Positions 8,975 to 17,834 are shown, counted from the stretch's first letter. The stretch: DNA of 64,000 bases from Arthrobacter sp. P2b (GCF_900168295.1 NZ_FVZL01000009.1:86382-150381), one strand, 5' to 3'. Notes: generated by a model not told the origin, from the letters alone. Numbers and translations are program-made.

Positions 8975-9358
8975 CTAAACGTCCAGCTCGTCGGCAACCT
9001 TACGCAGGGCAGCGGCGATGGCCTTGCCCTTGTTGCCTTCCGGGTATTTGCCTTTGGACAGGGTGCCGGACAGGTTGTCCAGCACGCTCACCAGGTCCTG
9101 GACCAGCGGAGCAAGGTCCCTTGCGCTGGGCCGTTTGGCCTTGGCGATGGACGGCGTCTTGTCCAGGACACGCAGGCCCAGGGCCTGCGCACCTTTCCGG
9201 CCGTCGGCAACGCCGAACTCCACGCGGGTGCCGGCCTTGAGCTCCGTTACACCCTCGGGCAGCGACGATTTGGGCAGGAAAACCTCCTGGCCGTCCTCGC
9301 CTGCGAGGAACCCGAAGCCCTTGTCCTTGTCATACCACTTGACCTTGCCGGTAGGCAC
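8975..9358 (-). CDS. Cold-shock-domain protein with C-terminal extension
   Basis: A 127-residue protein. The cold-shock fold covers 1-67 with RNP1-like KGFGFLAG at 13-20. The RNP2-like strand reads EVFLPKSSL, so the Phe/His residues of the canonical VFVHFS are replaced. A helical extension at about 70-127 (SARDLAPLVQDLVSVLDNL to the end) is absent from ordinary CspA. The GTG start at 9358 follows AAGG by 8 nt and gives an N-terminus that aligns with the family; the in-frame start at 9412 would add 18 unconserved residues. Likely an RNA-binding protein specialised away from the classical cold-shock chaperones. Operon with the DUF3027 gene. Confidence 0.85.
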   Translation of the reverse strand: MPTGKVKWYDKDKGFGFLAGEDGQEVFLPKSSLPEGVTELKAGTRVEFGVADGRKGAQALGLRVLDKTPSIAKAKRPSARDLAPLVQDLVSVLDNLSGTLSKGKYPEGNKGKAIAAALRKVADELDV

Positions 9359-9565
9359 GTAATCAACCTTCTTCGTTCTGCTGTCGTGAGACACGGCCGG
9401 CCGCCACCGCATCCGCAGTGTTGTGCGGGTTCAAGGTATGGCAGCTGCAAACCGTGTTGGTCTATATCTTTCAAGGTTATCCTGCCCGGTGCCCGAATCC
9501 TGCTTTCAACGGCGTCAGGTAACGCCGTTCACGCCCGCCGCCGCAGGGGCTGTAGCGTTACGTCC

Positions 9566-9799
9566 ATGACACCCTCGCGATACCGGCGGCCCATCATGAT
9601 CGTCGCCGCAGTCATTGCCGTGCTCTCCCTGGCCGCCGTGGGAGCCGTCATGGCGCTTGCCTTCGCCGGCTCGGTGGCGCCGGCGTGGGTCACCTATTCC
9701 GCACTGTACGGTTTGCCTGTGGCGTTCCTCCTTATGCTTTTCCTTGTTCTGGACAGTGTTGCCGGGCGCCGCCGGGCAGGAAAGCCTGACCAGCGGTAA
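9566..9799 (+). CDS. Small two-helix membrane protein, unknown function
   Basis: A 77-residue protein with a basic N-terminus (MTPSRYRRP), hydrophobic helices at about 9-34 and 40-63, and a basic tail (GRRRAGKPDQR). No family recognised. It ends 10 bp before the helicase-associated gene and could be the first gene of that transcript. Codon use is GC-rich like its neighbours, which supports a real gene. Confidence 0.65.
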   Translation: MTPSRYRRPIMIVAAVIAVLSLAAVGAVMALAFAGSVAPAWVTYSALYGLPVAFLLMLFLVLDSVAGRRRAGKPDQR

Positions 9800-9809
9800 C
9801 GTTGGACTG

Positions 9810-12308
9810 ATGTCCCTTATTCGCGCGCTCAGCAAGGACCTTGAGGCACGCAGCGATGACTCGTTGCGGGCGCTGTTCGCCGCGCGGCCGGACCTCATCT
9901 CCCCCACTGTTCCGGATTTTTCCGCCCTCGCCGCACGGGCAAGTGCACGGGTCAGCGTCCAGCGGGCCCTCGAACGGCTCAACCGGCCGCAGATGCAGGT
10001 CCTCGAAACCCTCCATTTGTGCACCAACACGGACACTGAGCACAGCGCCTCGGCGGCCGGTCTCAGGAAAATGATCTCCGGCGCCACGCTCGCCGCAGTT
10101 GAACGGATCCTGGCAACGCTGCAGGAACTGGCCCTGGTACACCGGGCATCGCCGCCGCACGGAACCCCGTCCTCCGCCGCCAGGCAGCGCTTCTACCTTC
10201 CGGTGGGCTGCCTCAAGGACGTGGTGGGCCTTTACCCGGCAGGCCTGGGCAGGAGCTACACCGAGCTGGTCCGCCTCCAGCCGGCGTTCGCGCAGCGGGC
10301 GGTCCAGCTGGTCTCCGAACTGCACCGCAGCGGCGTCGCGATCCACGACGCCACTACCCCCATGGAGGCAGCCCTCGCCCTCCAGCACTGGACCTCTTCC
10401 CCCGAGGCGCTGCAGGAGATCCTCGCCGGAGCCCCTGAGCGGACGACGGCGTTGCTCGCCAGGTTCCGCAACTGGGCCATGGGTGCCGTCCCCCAGGCGC
10501 AGCGCAAAGCCTCCATCACCACGGAGGGGTCCGACGTCGGGCCCGTTGACTGGCTTCTGGCCCGCGGCCTGCTGGTGCCGCTGGATGCTGCACACGTCGA
10601 GCTGCCGCACAGCGTAGGGGTGTCCCTGCGTGGCGGAGCCATCATCAACGATTTCACGCTCTCACCGCCCATCCCGGAACTGGGCCGGACCACCGCACTG
10701 CTGCGCAGGAACGCGGCGATGAGTGCCATCTCGGAAACCCTGCGGCTGGTGGGTGAGCTGCTGCATGCCGTACGGGAGCAGCCGCTCGCCACGCTGCGCA
10801 GCGGCGGGGTGGGGGTCCGGGAGATGCGCCGGCTCGCCGACGAGCTCCGGGTGGACCAGGCACGCGTGGGGCTGCTGCTGGAACTGTGCGGACTTGCGGG
10901 CCTGATCCGGCTCGATGTCGATTCCTCCTCCTGGGTCCAGCCCCCGCAGCTTGAGTGGCTTGTCCTCCCCCGCCAGGAACAGTGGCTGTGGCTGGTGAAC
11001 GCCTGGCTGGCCAGCGAACGCGTCCCGTCGCTGGTAGGCCAGCCCGTCAATGGAGCCCAGGGGGCTGGAGGGCACCGCACGGCCTCCGGCAGCACCATCG
11101 TGGCGTTGTCCGCCGAGCCCCAGCGCCCCGACGCTCCCGTGATCCGCAAGCGCATCCTGGAAATCCTGCACCAGCTCACCACCGAAGCGGCAGCGGCGGA
11201 CGGCACGGCGCCGGTGCTGGACGCCGCCGCGGTCCTCCAGCGTGCCGAGTGGGCCCAGCCACGCATGGCGCGGCGGTTCAGTTCGTTGATCCGGGGCGTC
11301 CTCGCCGAAGCCGAACTGCTCGGCCTGGTGGGATCCGGCGCCCTGAGCCAGCTGGGCAGCGCCTTCGCCGAAGACCGGCCCGATGCCGCCCTAGACATCC
11401 TGGGCGAGCACCTGCCTGCCGCGCTGAACCACGTCCTCCTGCAGGCCGACCTGACCGCCGTCGCGCCGGGCTACCTGGCCCCTGAACTGACCGAAAAGCT
11501 TCTGGTGATGGCCGATGCCGAAGGCCAGGGCCCCGCCACCATCTACCGGTTCTCGGACAACTCCATCCGGCGCGCCCTCGACGCCGGCTACGACGCCGCC
11601 GGCCTGTTGGACTTCCTGCGGGAACACTCCGCCACCGCCGTTCCCCAGCCGCTTGAATACCTCGTGGAGGACACGGCGTCGCGGCACGGCAGGCTGCGGG
11701 TAGGCGCGGCCGCCAGCTTCATCCAGAGCGACGACGAATCAGCCCTTGCCGAGCTCCTGTCCGGGCCCAAAGCAGCCCGGCTGGGCCTGGTCCGCATCGC
11801 GCCCACTGTTGTGATATCCACTGCGCCGCCGAGGGAGGCAGCCCAGGTCCTGCGTAGCCTGGGCCTCTCCCCCACGGTGGAAGGAACAGAAGACCCCGCA
11901 GTCCGGCTGCGCAGAACTCCTGCCGCCCAGGAAAGCCTTCGGCCGGTCTACACGGCACCGCGCACTGCGCCGGCAGCCGAGGACGTGGACGCCCAACTGG
12001 CCGTGCTGCGGCACGCCGCTCCCGCCGTCGGACGCCATGCCCACGGCGGCCCTGCCCCGTCAGGGGACCACCCAGGCGAGGCGGCCACCCAGCTGGGGCT
12101 TGAGGCCCTGCAGCGCGCCATCAGGCTGAAGCAGCGGATCAGCATGAACGTGGTGGACAGCCTGGGGAATGCCAACCTGGAAATCGTTGTTCCCTTATCG
12201 GTGAGCGGCGGACGCGTGCGGGTGTTCGACCCCGCAAAGGAAACGGAACGCGTCCTGTCCATCCACCGCATTATCGACATTGAGGCTGCAGAAGAACTGC
12301 ACCAGTGA
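9810..12308 (+). CDS. Helicase-associated protein with XPB/Ssl2-like and WYL-like regions
   Basis: An 832-residue cytoplasmic protein from the ATG at 9810, 10 bp after the small membrane protein. The body resembles the helicase-associated family (helicase XPB/Ssl2 N-terminal-like) with winged-helix-like repeats. It has no Walker A or DEAD box, so it is not itself a helicase. The last 75 residues (LQRAIRLKQRISMNVVDSLG, then RVRVFDPAKETERVLSIHRI) match the pattern of a WYL-type sensor domain. It lies 13 bp upstream of the XPB helicase gene; the same pair occurs in mycobacteria. It is probably a partner or regulator of that helicase in DNA repair. The WYL comparison is by eye. Confidence 0.82.
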   Translation: MSLIRALSKDLEARSDDSLRALFAARPDLISPTVPDFSALAARASARVSVQRALERLNRPQMQVLETLHLCTNTDTEHSASAAGLRKMISGATLAAVERILATLQELALVHRASPPHGTPSSAARQRFYLPVGCLKDVVGLYPAGLGRSYTELVRLQPAFAQRAVQLVSELHRSGVAIHDATTPMEAALALQHWTSSPEALQEILAGAPERTTALLARFRNWAMGAVPQAQRKASITTEGSDVGPVDWLLARGLLVPLDAAHVELPHSVGVSLRGGAIINDFTLSPPIPELGRTTALLRRNAAMSAISETLRLVGELLHAVREQPLATLRSGGVGVREMRRLADELRVDQARVGLLLELCGLAGLIRLDVDSSSWVQPPQLEWLVLPRQEQWLWLVNAWLASERVPSLVGQPVNGAQGAGGHRTASGSTIVALSAEPQRPDAPVIRKRILEILHQLTTEAAAADGTAPVLDAAAVLQRAEWAQPRMARRFSSLIRGVLAEAELLGLVGSGALSQLGSAFAEDRPDAALDILGEHLPAALNHVLLQADLTAVAPGYLAPELTEKLLVMADAEGQGPATIYRFSDNSIRRALDAGYDAAGLLDFLREHSATAVPQPLEYLVEDTASRHGRLRVGAAASFIQSDDESALAELLSGPKAARLGLVRIAPTVVISTAPPREAAQVLRSLGLSPTVEGTEDPAVRLRRTPAAQESLRPVYTAPRTAPAAEDVDAQLAVLRHAAPAVGRHAHGGPAPSGDHPGEAATQLGLEALQRAIRLKQRISMNVVDSLGNANLEIVVPLSVSGGRVRVFDPAKETERVLSIHRIIDIEAAEELHQ

Positions 12309-12321
12309 AGGACTCCCCCGC

Positions 12322-13968
12322 GTGAACGACGGACCCCTGATTGTCCAGAGCGATAAAACCATCCTCCTCGAGGTGGACCATGAGCTGGCCACCGAGGCGC
12401 GGCACGCCATTGCCCCGTTCGCCGAGCTGGAACGGGCTCCCGAACACATGCACAGCTACCGGCTGACGCCGCTCGGACTGTGGAATGCCCGCGCCGCCGG
12501 CCTCGACGCCGAGAGAGTCCTCGACACGCTGTTGAAGTACTCGCGGTTCCCGGTGCCGCATTCGCTGCTGATCGACGTCGAGGAGACGATGTCGCGGTAC
12601 GGCCGGCTGCGCCTGGAAAAAGACCCCCAGCATGGACTGGTCATGCGGACGGACGACTATCCGGTCCTGGAGGAAGTGATCCGGGCCAAGAAGATCCAGC
12701 CCCTGCTGGGGCCCCGGATCGACGGGGAAACCGTGGTGGTGCACGCCTCCCAGCGCGGACAGCTCAAGCAGCTCCTGCTCAAGATCGGCTGGCCCGCTGA
12801 GGACCTTGCGGGCTACGTGGACGGCACCCCGCACCTGATCGCCCTGAACGAGGACGGGTGGAAGCTGCGGCCCTACCAGCAGCTGGCCAGCGAGAATTTC
12901 TGGGCCGGTGGCAGCGGCGTGGTGGTGCTTCCCTGCGGGGCCGGCAAAACGCTGGTGGGGGCAGCGGCGATGGCCACGGGATCAACCACCACCCTGATCC
13001 TGGTCACGAACACCGTGGCCGCCCGGCAGTGGAAGGACGAACTGCTGAAGCGCACCACCTTGACGGACGACGAGATCGGCGAGTATTCCGGCGCGGTGAA
13101 GGAAGTCCGTCCGGTGACCATCGCGACGTACCAGGTCCTCACCACCAAGCGCGGCGGGTTGTATCCGCACCTGGAGCTGGTGGACGGCCACGACTGGGGC
13201 CTGATCATCTACGACGAAGTCCATCTCCTGCCGGCGCCAATTTTCCGGATGACAGCGGACCTCCAGGCCCGGCGCCGGCTGGGGCTCACCGCCACCCTGG
13301 TCAGGGAGGACGGCCGGGAGGGCGAGGTGTTCAGCCTGATCGGACCCAAGCGCTATGACGCGCCGTGGAAGGACATCGAGTCCCAGGGGTACATCGCCCC
13401 GGCCGATTGCGTGGAGGTCCGGGTGGACCTGCCGAAGGACGAGCGGGTTGCCTACGCCATGGCCGAGGACGCGGACAAGTACAGGCTGTGTTCCACCTCC
13501 GAATCCAAGACCCTGGTGGTGGAGGAGCTCGTGGCCCGGCATGCCGGGGAGCAGCTGCTGGTGATCGGGCAGTACATCGACCAGCTGGACGACCTCGGCG
13601 AACGGCTGCAGGCGCCGGTGATCAAGGGCGATACGTCGGTGAAGGTGCGCCAGAAGCTCTTCGACGCCTTCCGGGCCGGCGACATCCAGACCCTTGTGGT
13701 GTCCAAGGTTGCCAATTTCTCCATCGACCTGCCGGAGGCCTCCGTGGCCATCCAGGTGTCAGGTTCCTTTGGCTCCCGGCAGGAGGAGGCACAGCGGCTG
13801 GGCAGGCTGCTGCGGCCCAAGAAGGACGGGCGGGCCGCCCGCTTCTACTCCCTGGTGGCCAGGGACACCCTGGACCAGGACTTCGCCGCGAAGCGCCAGC
13901 GATTCCTTGCCGAGCAGGGCTACGCGTACCGGATCATGGATGCCAAGGACGTGGGGCAGCCCGGCTAA
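12322..13968 (+). CDS. XPB-type DNA repair helicase
   Basis: An SF2 3'-5' DNA helicase of 548 residues from the GTG at 12322. The N-terminal damage-recognition-like region spans 1-150, Walker A PCGAGKT sits near 205-211, DEVH box (IIYDEVHLLP) near 295-304, and motif VI QEEAQRLGRLLRP near 489. Length matches the mycobacterial XPB protein of about 545 residues. Bacterial XPBs unwind and anneal DNA, and their repair role is unresolved. It is co-directional with and 13 bp from the helicase-associated gene, so the two are probably translated together. A 9-bp-arm inverted repeat follows directly after the stop. Confidence 0.95.
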   Translation: MNDGPLIVQSDKTILLEVDHELATEARHAIAPFAELERAPEHMHSYRLTPLGLWNARAAGLDAERVLDTLLKYSRFPVPHSLLIDVEETMSRYGRLRLEKDPQHGLVMRTDDYPVLEEVIRAKKIQPLLGPRIDGETVVVHASQRGQLKQLLLKIGWPAEDLAGYVDGTPHLIALNEDGWKLRPYQQLASENFWAGGSGVVVLPCGAGKTLVGAAAMATGSTTTLILVTNTVAARQWKDELLKRTTLTDDEIGEYSGAVKEVRPVTIATYQVLTTKRGGLYPHLELVDGHDWGLIIYDEVHLLPAPIFRMTADLQARRRLGLTATLVREDGREGEVFSLIGPKRYDAPWKDIESQGYIAPADCVEVRVDLPKDERVAYAMAEDADKYRLCSTSESKTLVVEELVARHAGEQLLVIGQYIDQLDDLGERLQAPVIKGDTSVKVRQKLFDAFRAGDIQTLVVSKVANFSIDLPEASVAIQVSGSFGSRQEEAQRLGRLLRPKKDGRAARFYSLVARDTLDQDFAAKRQRFLAEQGYAYRIMDAKDVGQPG

Positions 13969-14009
13969 GTGTGCACCGCGGCCCCATCGGCCACGCCATG
14001 GGTGCACAC
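13969..14009 (+). terminator. Inverted repeat immediately after the XPB stop
   Basis: GTGTGCACC (13969-13977) pairs perfectly with GGTGCACAC (14001-14009), with an inner GCGGCC/GGCC-A-CGC stem. It starts directly after the TAA. No T tract follows, and it ends 8 bp before the DUF427 start, so it may be a weak terminator, an mRNA stabiliser or a leader structure for the next gene. Confidence 0.45.
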
Positions 14010-14017
14010 TGGGAGGC

Positions 14018-14518
14018 ATGCGTCCGAAAATACGTCCGGTCATTCCGTTGCCAGGCCAGGAGTCGGTCTGGGACTACCCCCGTCCGCCGCGCGTCGAGCC
14101 GAGCCGGGAACGGATCAGGATCATTCTCGGCGGCGAACTGATCCTGGACACCACGGATTCCCTCCGTGTCCTTGAGACAAGCCATCCTCCCGTCTACTAC
14201 GTGCCCCGTTCCGCGTTCATCCCGGGAGCCCTGGAGCCTGCACCCGGAAGCAGCTTCTGCGAGTTCAAAGGCACAGCCCGCTACCTCACTGTCCGGGGCG
14301 GCAGCGCTGTAGCGGAAAGGGCGGCCTGGTTCTACCCCGAGCCCGTCGCGGGATACGGGGACCTGGCAGACCGTGTGGCGGTCTACCCCGGCAGGATGGA
14401 CTCCTGCGAGGTGGACGGCGAGCGCGTGCGTCCGCAGGCCGGCGGCTTCTACGGCGGCTGGATCACGGACCGGGTGGTGGGTCCGTTCAAGGGAGAGCCG
14501 GGGACCTTGGGCTGGTGA
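14018..14518 (+). CDS. DUF427 domain protein
   Basis: A 166-residue cytoplasmic protein of the DUF427 family. The conserved blocks HPPVYYVPRSAF, FCEFKGTARYLTV and AAWFYPEPVAGYGDLADRVAVYPG occur in order at about 61-135. The family has a compact beta-rich fold and no firmly established reaction. GGAGGC lies directly upstream of the ATG at 14018. It is separated from XPB only by the inverted repeat, and the next 449 bp are non-coding. Function unknown. Confidence 0.87.
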   Translation: MRPKIRPVIPLPGQESVWDYPRPPRVEPSRERIRIILGGELILDTTDSLRVLETSHPPVYYVPRSAFIPGALEPAPGSSFCEFKGTARYLTVRGGSAVAERAAWFYPEPVAGYGDLADRVAVYPGRMDSCEVDGERVRPQAGGFYGGWITDRVVGPFKGEPGTLGW

Positions 14519-14967
14519 ACCCGCGGACTCCTACCTGCCGTGTCCGTGCAGCATAACGACTTGGGAAAAGGCGCAGACTGCGGGAAACCGCAAAGAGTTG
14601 ATGAGGACATTGTTCGCGCACTTTCCCGGCAGTACGTTCAGAGCGCTGGGTTACATATAGGCAACAGGTTCCGAACTCAGATCGGGACTTGAGGGCTGGG
14701 CTGACGGCCTGGTCCGCTTCGTAGAACGCGGCTTCACATGTGCAGATCGACCATCCTTTGCCCCGGCCACAACCAGCAATGACCGCTGGCTTCGTGCTGC
14801 CCAACCGACTCCGTTACGCGACGAAGCGACGACAGGAGTAGTCCGGCCGGGCCCCTCTGCGCGGGCCACGACCGATCAAATATTGGGGAGATGCTGGGGA
14901 TTTCGCCGGCGCAGGTCACCTGCCTGCTCCGAAACATCATTCGCCACTCTGAAGTGAGCACACACCC
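14519..14967. other. 449-bp non-coding interval upstream of the secreted protein
   Basis: No convincing reading frame on either strand. Visible structure: a short hairpin with a GAAA tetraloop (TGCGG at 14579-14583 with CCGCA at 14588-14592), a TA-rich stretch (TTACATATAG, 14650-14659) that could be part of a promoter, and ATTGGGGAG at 14881-14889. It is lower in GC than its surroundings. Probably a long regulatory leader for the gene at 14968, but no known riboswitch class matched. Confidence 0.4.
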
Positions 14968-16935
14968 ATGAAAAACATTACGCGCGCCCGTTGGGGCGCG
15001 GGAATCGCCTGTCTGGCTCTAATCCTTTCCGGCGTTACATCGGCACAGGCAAACCTGCCCGGTAGTCCCTTCGACGCCGGTGACGGCAACCTGTTGGTGA
15101 ATGGCGTTGAGGACGACTGGGCCAATGCGGCGATCAGCTGCACCGGCACAATTGTTGGTTGCGGCCTGGACCTGCCCACAGGCCAACAGGACAACTCGTT
15201 CGGACAGGGAACCAAGGAAGACACCCCTGTACCGACTGTCGTCTCAGGCCAGGTCCCAAACAACAAGAGCGATTTGACGCGCTTCTATTCGAAACTGAAG
15301 ACCGAAGCCAACGGCAAGGATTACGCCTACTTAGCGTGGGAGCGGGTCCAGGAGCCCAACGGCACCACCAACATGGACTTCGAGTTCAATAAGTCCGCCG
15401 CTGTTTCCGCCAATGGCGTCACCCCTGTCCGCAGTGACGGTGATGTCCTGATTAAGTATGATCTTGCCCAGGGCGGCGTTACTCCCGTGCTCGGCTACCA
15501 TCTGTGGACGACTACGGGCGCCCCGGCTTCAGTTTGTGAAGCGTCGAATACTGTTCCTTGCTGGGGCAAAGTCCAACCCCTCGACGGGAACTTCGAAGCG
15601 TCCATCAACACGGAAGCGGTGGTAGATCCGATCAACCCTGACGCTCCCCGCAGCCTTAGCGTGCGCACTTTCGGCGAGGCAGCCATCAACCTGACTGATT
15701 CCAACATCATTCCTGCAAATACCTGCGAAACGTTCAGCGGTGCATATCTGAAGAGCCGTTCCTCGGACTCTTTCACCGCAGCGCTGAAAGACTTCATCGC
15801 CCCTGTGCCGCTCAACTTCTCCAAGTGCGGCTCCATCAAGATCCGTAAGGCTACAGTGGGCGGCGATGGAACTTTCGGTTACACCACTACCGGCGGTTTG
15901 ACTCCCGCCACCTTCACCCTCAGCAACGGCGGCCTTCGCGACTACGGCTCGGCCCTCCAGCCAGGTTCCTACACCATCACCGAAAACAGCCTTCCTGCAG
16001 GGTGGGACCTGACGAGTATCAGTTGTACGGTGACGGGCACGGGGACCTCTGCGGCACAATCAGGCACCAGCGCAACCATCAACATCACGCTCGGCTTCCA
16101 GGGCACCGTCGACTGCACTTACACCAACACCGCCCGCGCAACCATCATCGTGGAGAAGCAGACAGTTCCTGACGGAACGGCAGGAACGTTCGCCTTTACG
16201 AGTGATGTTGCCGGGCTGAACGGATCCATCAGCGACGGTCAAACGTTGACAGCAGCAGGCATCCTGCCCGGCACGTACACGGCGACGGAAACCGACCCGG
16301 CGCCGGGGTTCGACCTCACAGGAATCGCTTGCGACGACTCCAACAGCACCGGCAATGTGGCAACACGGACGGCCACGTTCGTTGCAGCGGCCGGTGAGAC
16401 GGTCAAGTGCACGTTCACGAACAGCCAGAGGGGACGCATCAATGTATTGAAGACCGATGACGACACTCCCGGCGTTCCGCTCGCCGGTGCTGTCTTCACG
16501 CTGTACGCCGATGCCGCACCTACCGGTGGTACAGGGCCTGGCGCCGAAGACGCGGCAACGGCATTCACCTGCACGACGACGGACGCTGGCACCTGCTCGT
16601 TCCTGAACATTGTCCAGGGCAGTTACTGGGTGGTTGAAACGACGACTCCTGCAGGGCATGACACCGCAACTGCTCAACTTGCGACTGTGGGCGCCGGCGG
16701 GACTGTGTCCCTCACGTTCGTAGATCCGCGCGACTTCAAGATCATCGTGCTGGTCTGCAAGGAAGCCGATAACTCGTTGTACTCAAGCACAGTGACCGTG
16801 GACGGTGAGGACAAGACCTCACTGGGTACGACCCCATCGGGGCTTACCTCCGCTCAGCTGTGTGCCTTGGGTGGAGCCACCTATGGCGACAAGAGCTACG
16901 GTAATCACGATTCGAATGTGAACATCCCTCAATAG
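14968..16935 (+). CDS. Large secreted protein with prealbumin-like/SpaA-type repeats
   Basis: A 655-residue secreted protein. A Sec signal peptide (MKNITRARWGAGIACLALIL) probably cleaves after SAQA at 28. Residues 29-285 form a unique globular region with paired cysteines. Four beta-sandwich segments follow near residues 285, 392, 489 and 590; each begins with a lysine-containing strand (SIKIRKATV, TIIVEKQTV, GRINVLKTDD, FKIIVLVCKE). The third looks like a SpaA/prealbumin-like domain (GVPLAGAVFTLYAD). There is no LPxTG motif or C-terminal membrane anchor. Codon choice and GC differ somewhat from neighbours. Likely a surface or matrix protein; isopeptide bonds are possible but not provable here. 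Confidence 0.75.
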   Translation: MKNITRARWGAGIACLALILSGVTSAQANLPGSPFDAGDGNLLVNGVEDDWANAAISCTGTIVGCGLDLPTGQQDNSFGQGTKEDTPVPTVVSGQVPNNKSDLTRFYSKLKTEANGKDYAYLAWERVQEPNGTTNMDFEFNKSAAVSANGVTPVRSDGDVLIKYDLAQGGVTPVLGYHLWTTTGAPASVCEASNTVPCWGKVQPLDGNFEASINTEAVVDPINPDAPRSLSVRTFGEAAINLTDSNIIPANTCETFSGAYLKSRSSDSFTAALKDFIAPVPLNFSKCGSIKIRKATVGGDGTFGYTTTGGLTPATFTLSNGGLRDYGSALQPGSYTITENSLPAGWDLTSISCTVTGTGTSAAQSGTSATINITLGFQGTVDCTYTNTARATIIVEKQTVPDGTAGTFAFTSDVAGLNGSISDGQTLTAAGILPGTYTATETDPAPGFDLTGIACDDSNSTGNVATRTATFVAAAGETVKCTFTNSQRGRINVLKTDDDTPGVPLAGAVFTLYADAAPTGGTGPGAEDAATAFTCTTTDAGTCSFLNIVQGSYWVVETTTPAGHDTATAQLATVGAGGTVSLTFVDPRDFKIIVLVCKEADNSLYSSTVTVDGEDKTSLGTTPSGLTSAQLCALGGATYGDKSYGNHDSNVNIPQ

Positions 16936-16947
16936 ACGCGTTGTGAC

Positions 16948-16976
16948 GATGGGTCAAGCCCCGGGCTCGACCCATC
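16948..16976 (+). terminator. Hairpin 13 bp after the secreted-protein stop
   Basis: 13-bp stem (GATGGGTC.. with ..GACCCATC) with one A-C mismatch and a 3-nt loop. First of two tandem hairpins. Confidence 0.6.
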
Positions 16977-16994
16977 ACGAATGGAGTACTGACA

Positions 16995-17030
16995 GGCAGG
17001 GTCCGCGGCGTACTGGCCGCGGACCCTGCC
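16995..17030 (+). terminator. Strong terminator hairpin before the two-component operon
   Basis: Perfect 15-bp repeat (16995-17009 with 17016-17030), 6-nt loop, then TTGTG. It isolates the secreted-protein gene from the downstream regulator genes. Confidence 0.8.
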
Positions 17031-17121
17031 TTGTGCGTGGTACGTCGCCTGTCCGTTGGCGTCCATAAAACATTCATCCTGCATCCAGACAACTCCCAGA
17101 GACTGGGAGCATGATGGGAGC

Positions 17122-17832
17122 ATGAACAAGAACGGCCCAGAAGCGAAGCTCCTCGTTGTCGACGACGAACCCAACATCCGCGAGCTGCTGTCCACCTCGC
17201 TGCGGTTCGCAGGGTTCGAGGTGGTTTCGGCGGCCAACGGCCGGGATGCCCTGGCGGCTGCGGATACGCACACCCCCGACCTGGCCGTGCTGGACGTCAT
17301 GCTTCCGGACATGGACGGGTTCACCGTCACCCGCAAGCTCCGCGCATCGGGCAAGCACTTCCCGGTGCTGTTCCTGACCGCCAAGGATGACACCGAGGAC
17401 AAGGTCACCGGCCTCACGGTGGGCGGGGACGACTATGTCACCAAACCCTTCAGCCTCGACGAAGTGGTGGCCCGGATCCGCGCTGTCCTGCGGCGCACCC
17501 AGCCCCTGCTGGACGACGACGCCGTCATCCGCGTCGGCGACCTGGAACTCGACGACGACGCCCACGAGGTCCGCCGCGGCGGCACCGTCATCGAGCTCTC
17601 CCCCACCGAGTTCAAACTGCTGCGCTACCTCATGCTGAACCCCAACCGTGTGCTGTCCAAGTCCCAGATCCTTGACCACGTGTGGGAGTACGACTTCAAC
17701 GGCGATGCGTCCATTGTGGAGTCCTACATTTCCTACCTGCGCCGTAAGGTGGACATCGATCCCGAGGCCCCGGCGCTTATCCAGACCAAGCGCGGCGTGG
17801 GCTACGTGCTGCGGACGGCAGAAAAGCGCTGA
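17122..17832 (+). CDS. OmpR/PhoB-family response regulator
   Basis: A 236-residue two-domain regulator. The receiver domain has acidic pocket Asp14/Asp15, phospho-acceptor Asp58 (LAVLDVMLPD) and Lys in VTKPF near 108. A winged-helix DNA-binding domain covers about 135-232 (ELSPTEFKLLRYLMLNPNRVLSKSQIL, then RRKVD, then TKRGVGYVLR). The ATG at 17122 follows GGGAG; upstream in-frame codons add an unconserved tail. Two bases separate its stop from the kinase start, so the two are one cognate pair. It resembles the MprA/TcrA-type regulators of actinobacteria, but the stimulus is unknown. Confidence 0.93.
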   Translation: MNKNGPEAKLLVVDDEPNIRELLSTSLRFAGFEVVSAANGRDALAAADTHTPDLAVLDVMLPDMDGFTVTRKLRASGKHFPVLFLTAKDDTEDKVTGLTVGGDDYVTKPFSLDEVVARIRAVLRRTQPLLDDDAVIRVGDLELDDDAHEVRRGGTVIELSPTEFKLLRYLMLNPNRVLSKSQILDHVWEYDFNGDASIVESYISYLRRKVDIDPEAPALIQTKRGVGYVLRTAEKR

Positions 17833-17834
17833 CC

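Noticed and set aside
8270..9565. Plus-strand open frame of over 400 codons upstream of the small membrane protein
   Set aside because: It is antisense to DUF3027 and the cold-shock gene, which have good starts and conserved domains. Only the last 77 codons are kept as a gene.
14519..14967. c-di-GMP riboswitch upstream of the secreted protein
   Set aside because: A GAAA-tetraloop hairpin is present, but the conserved GACGCAAAGCC-type core is missing.
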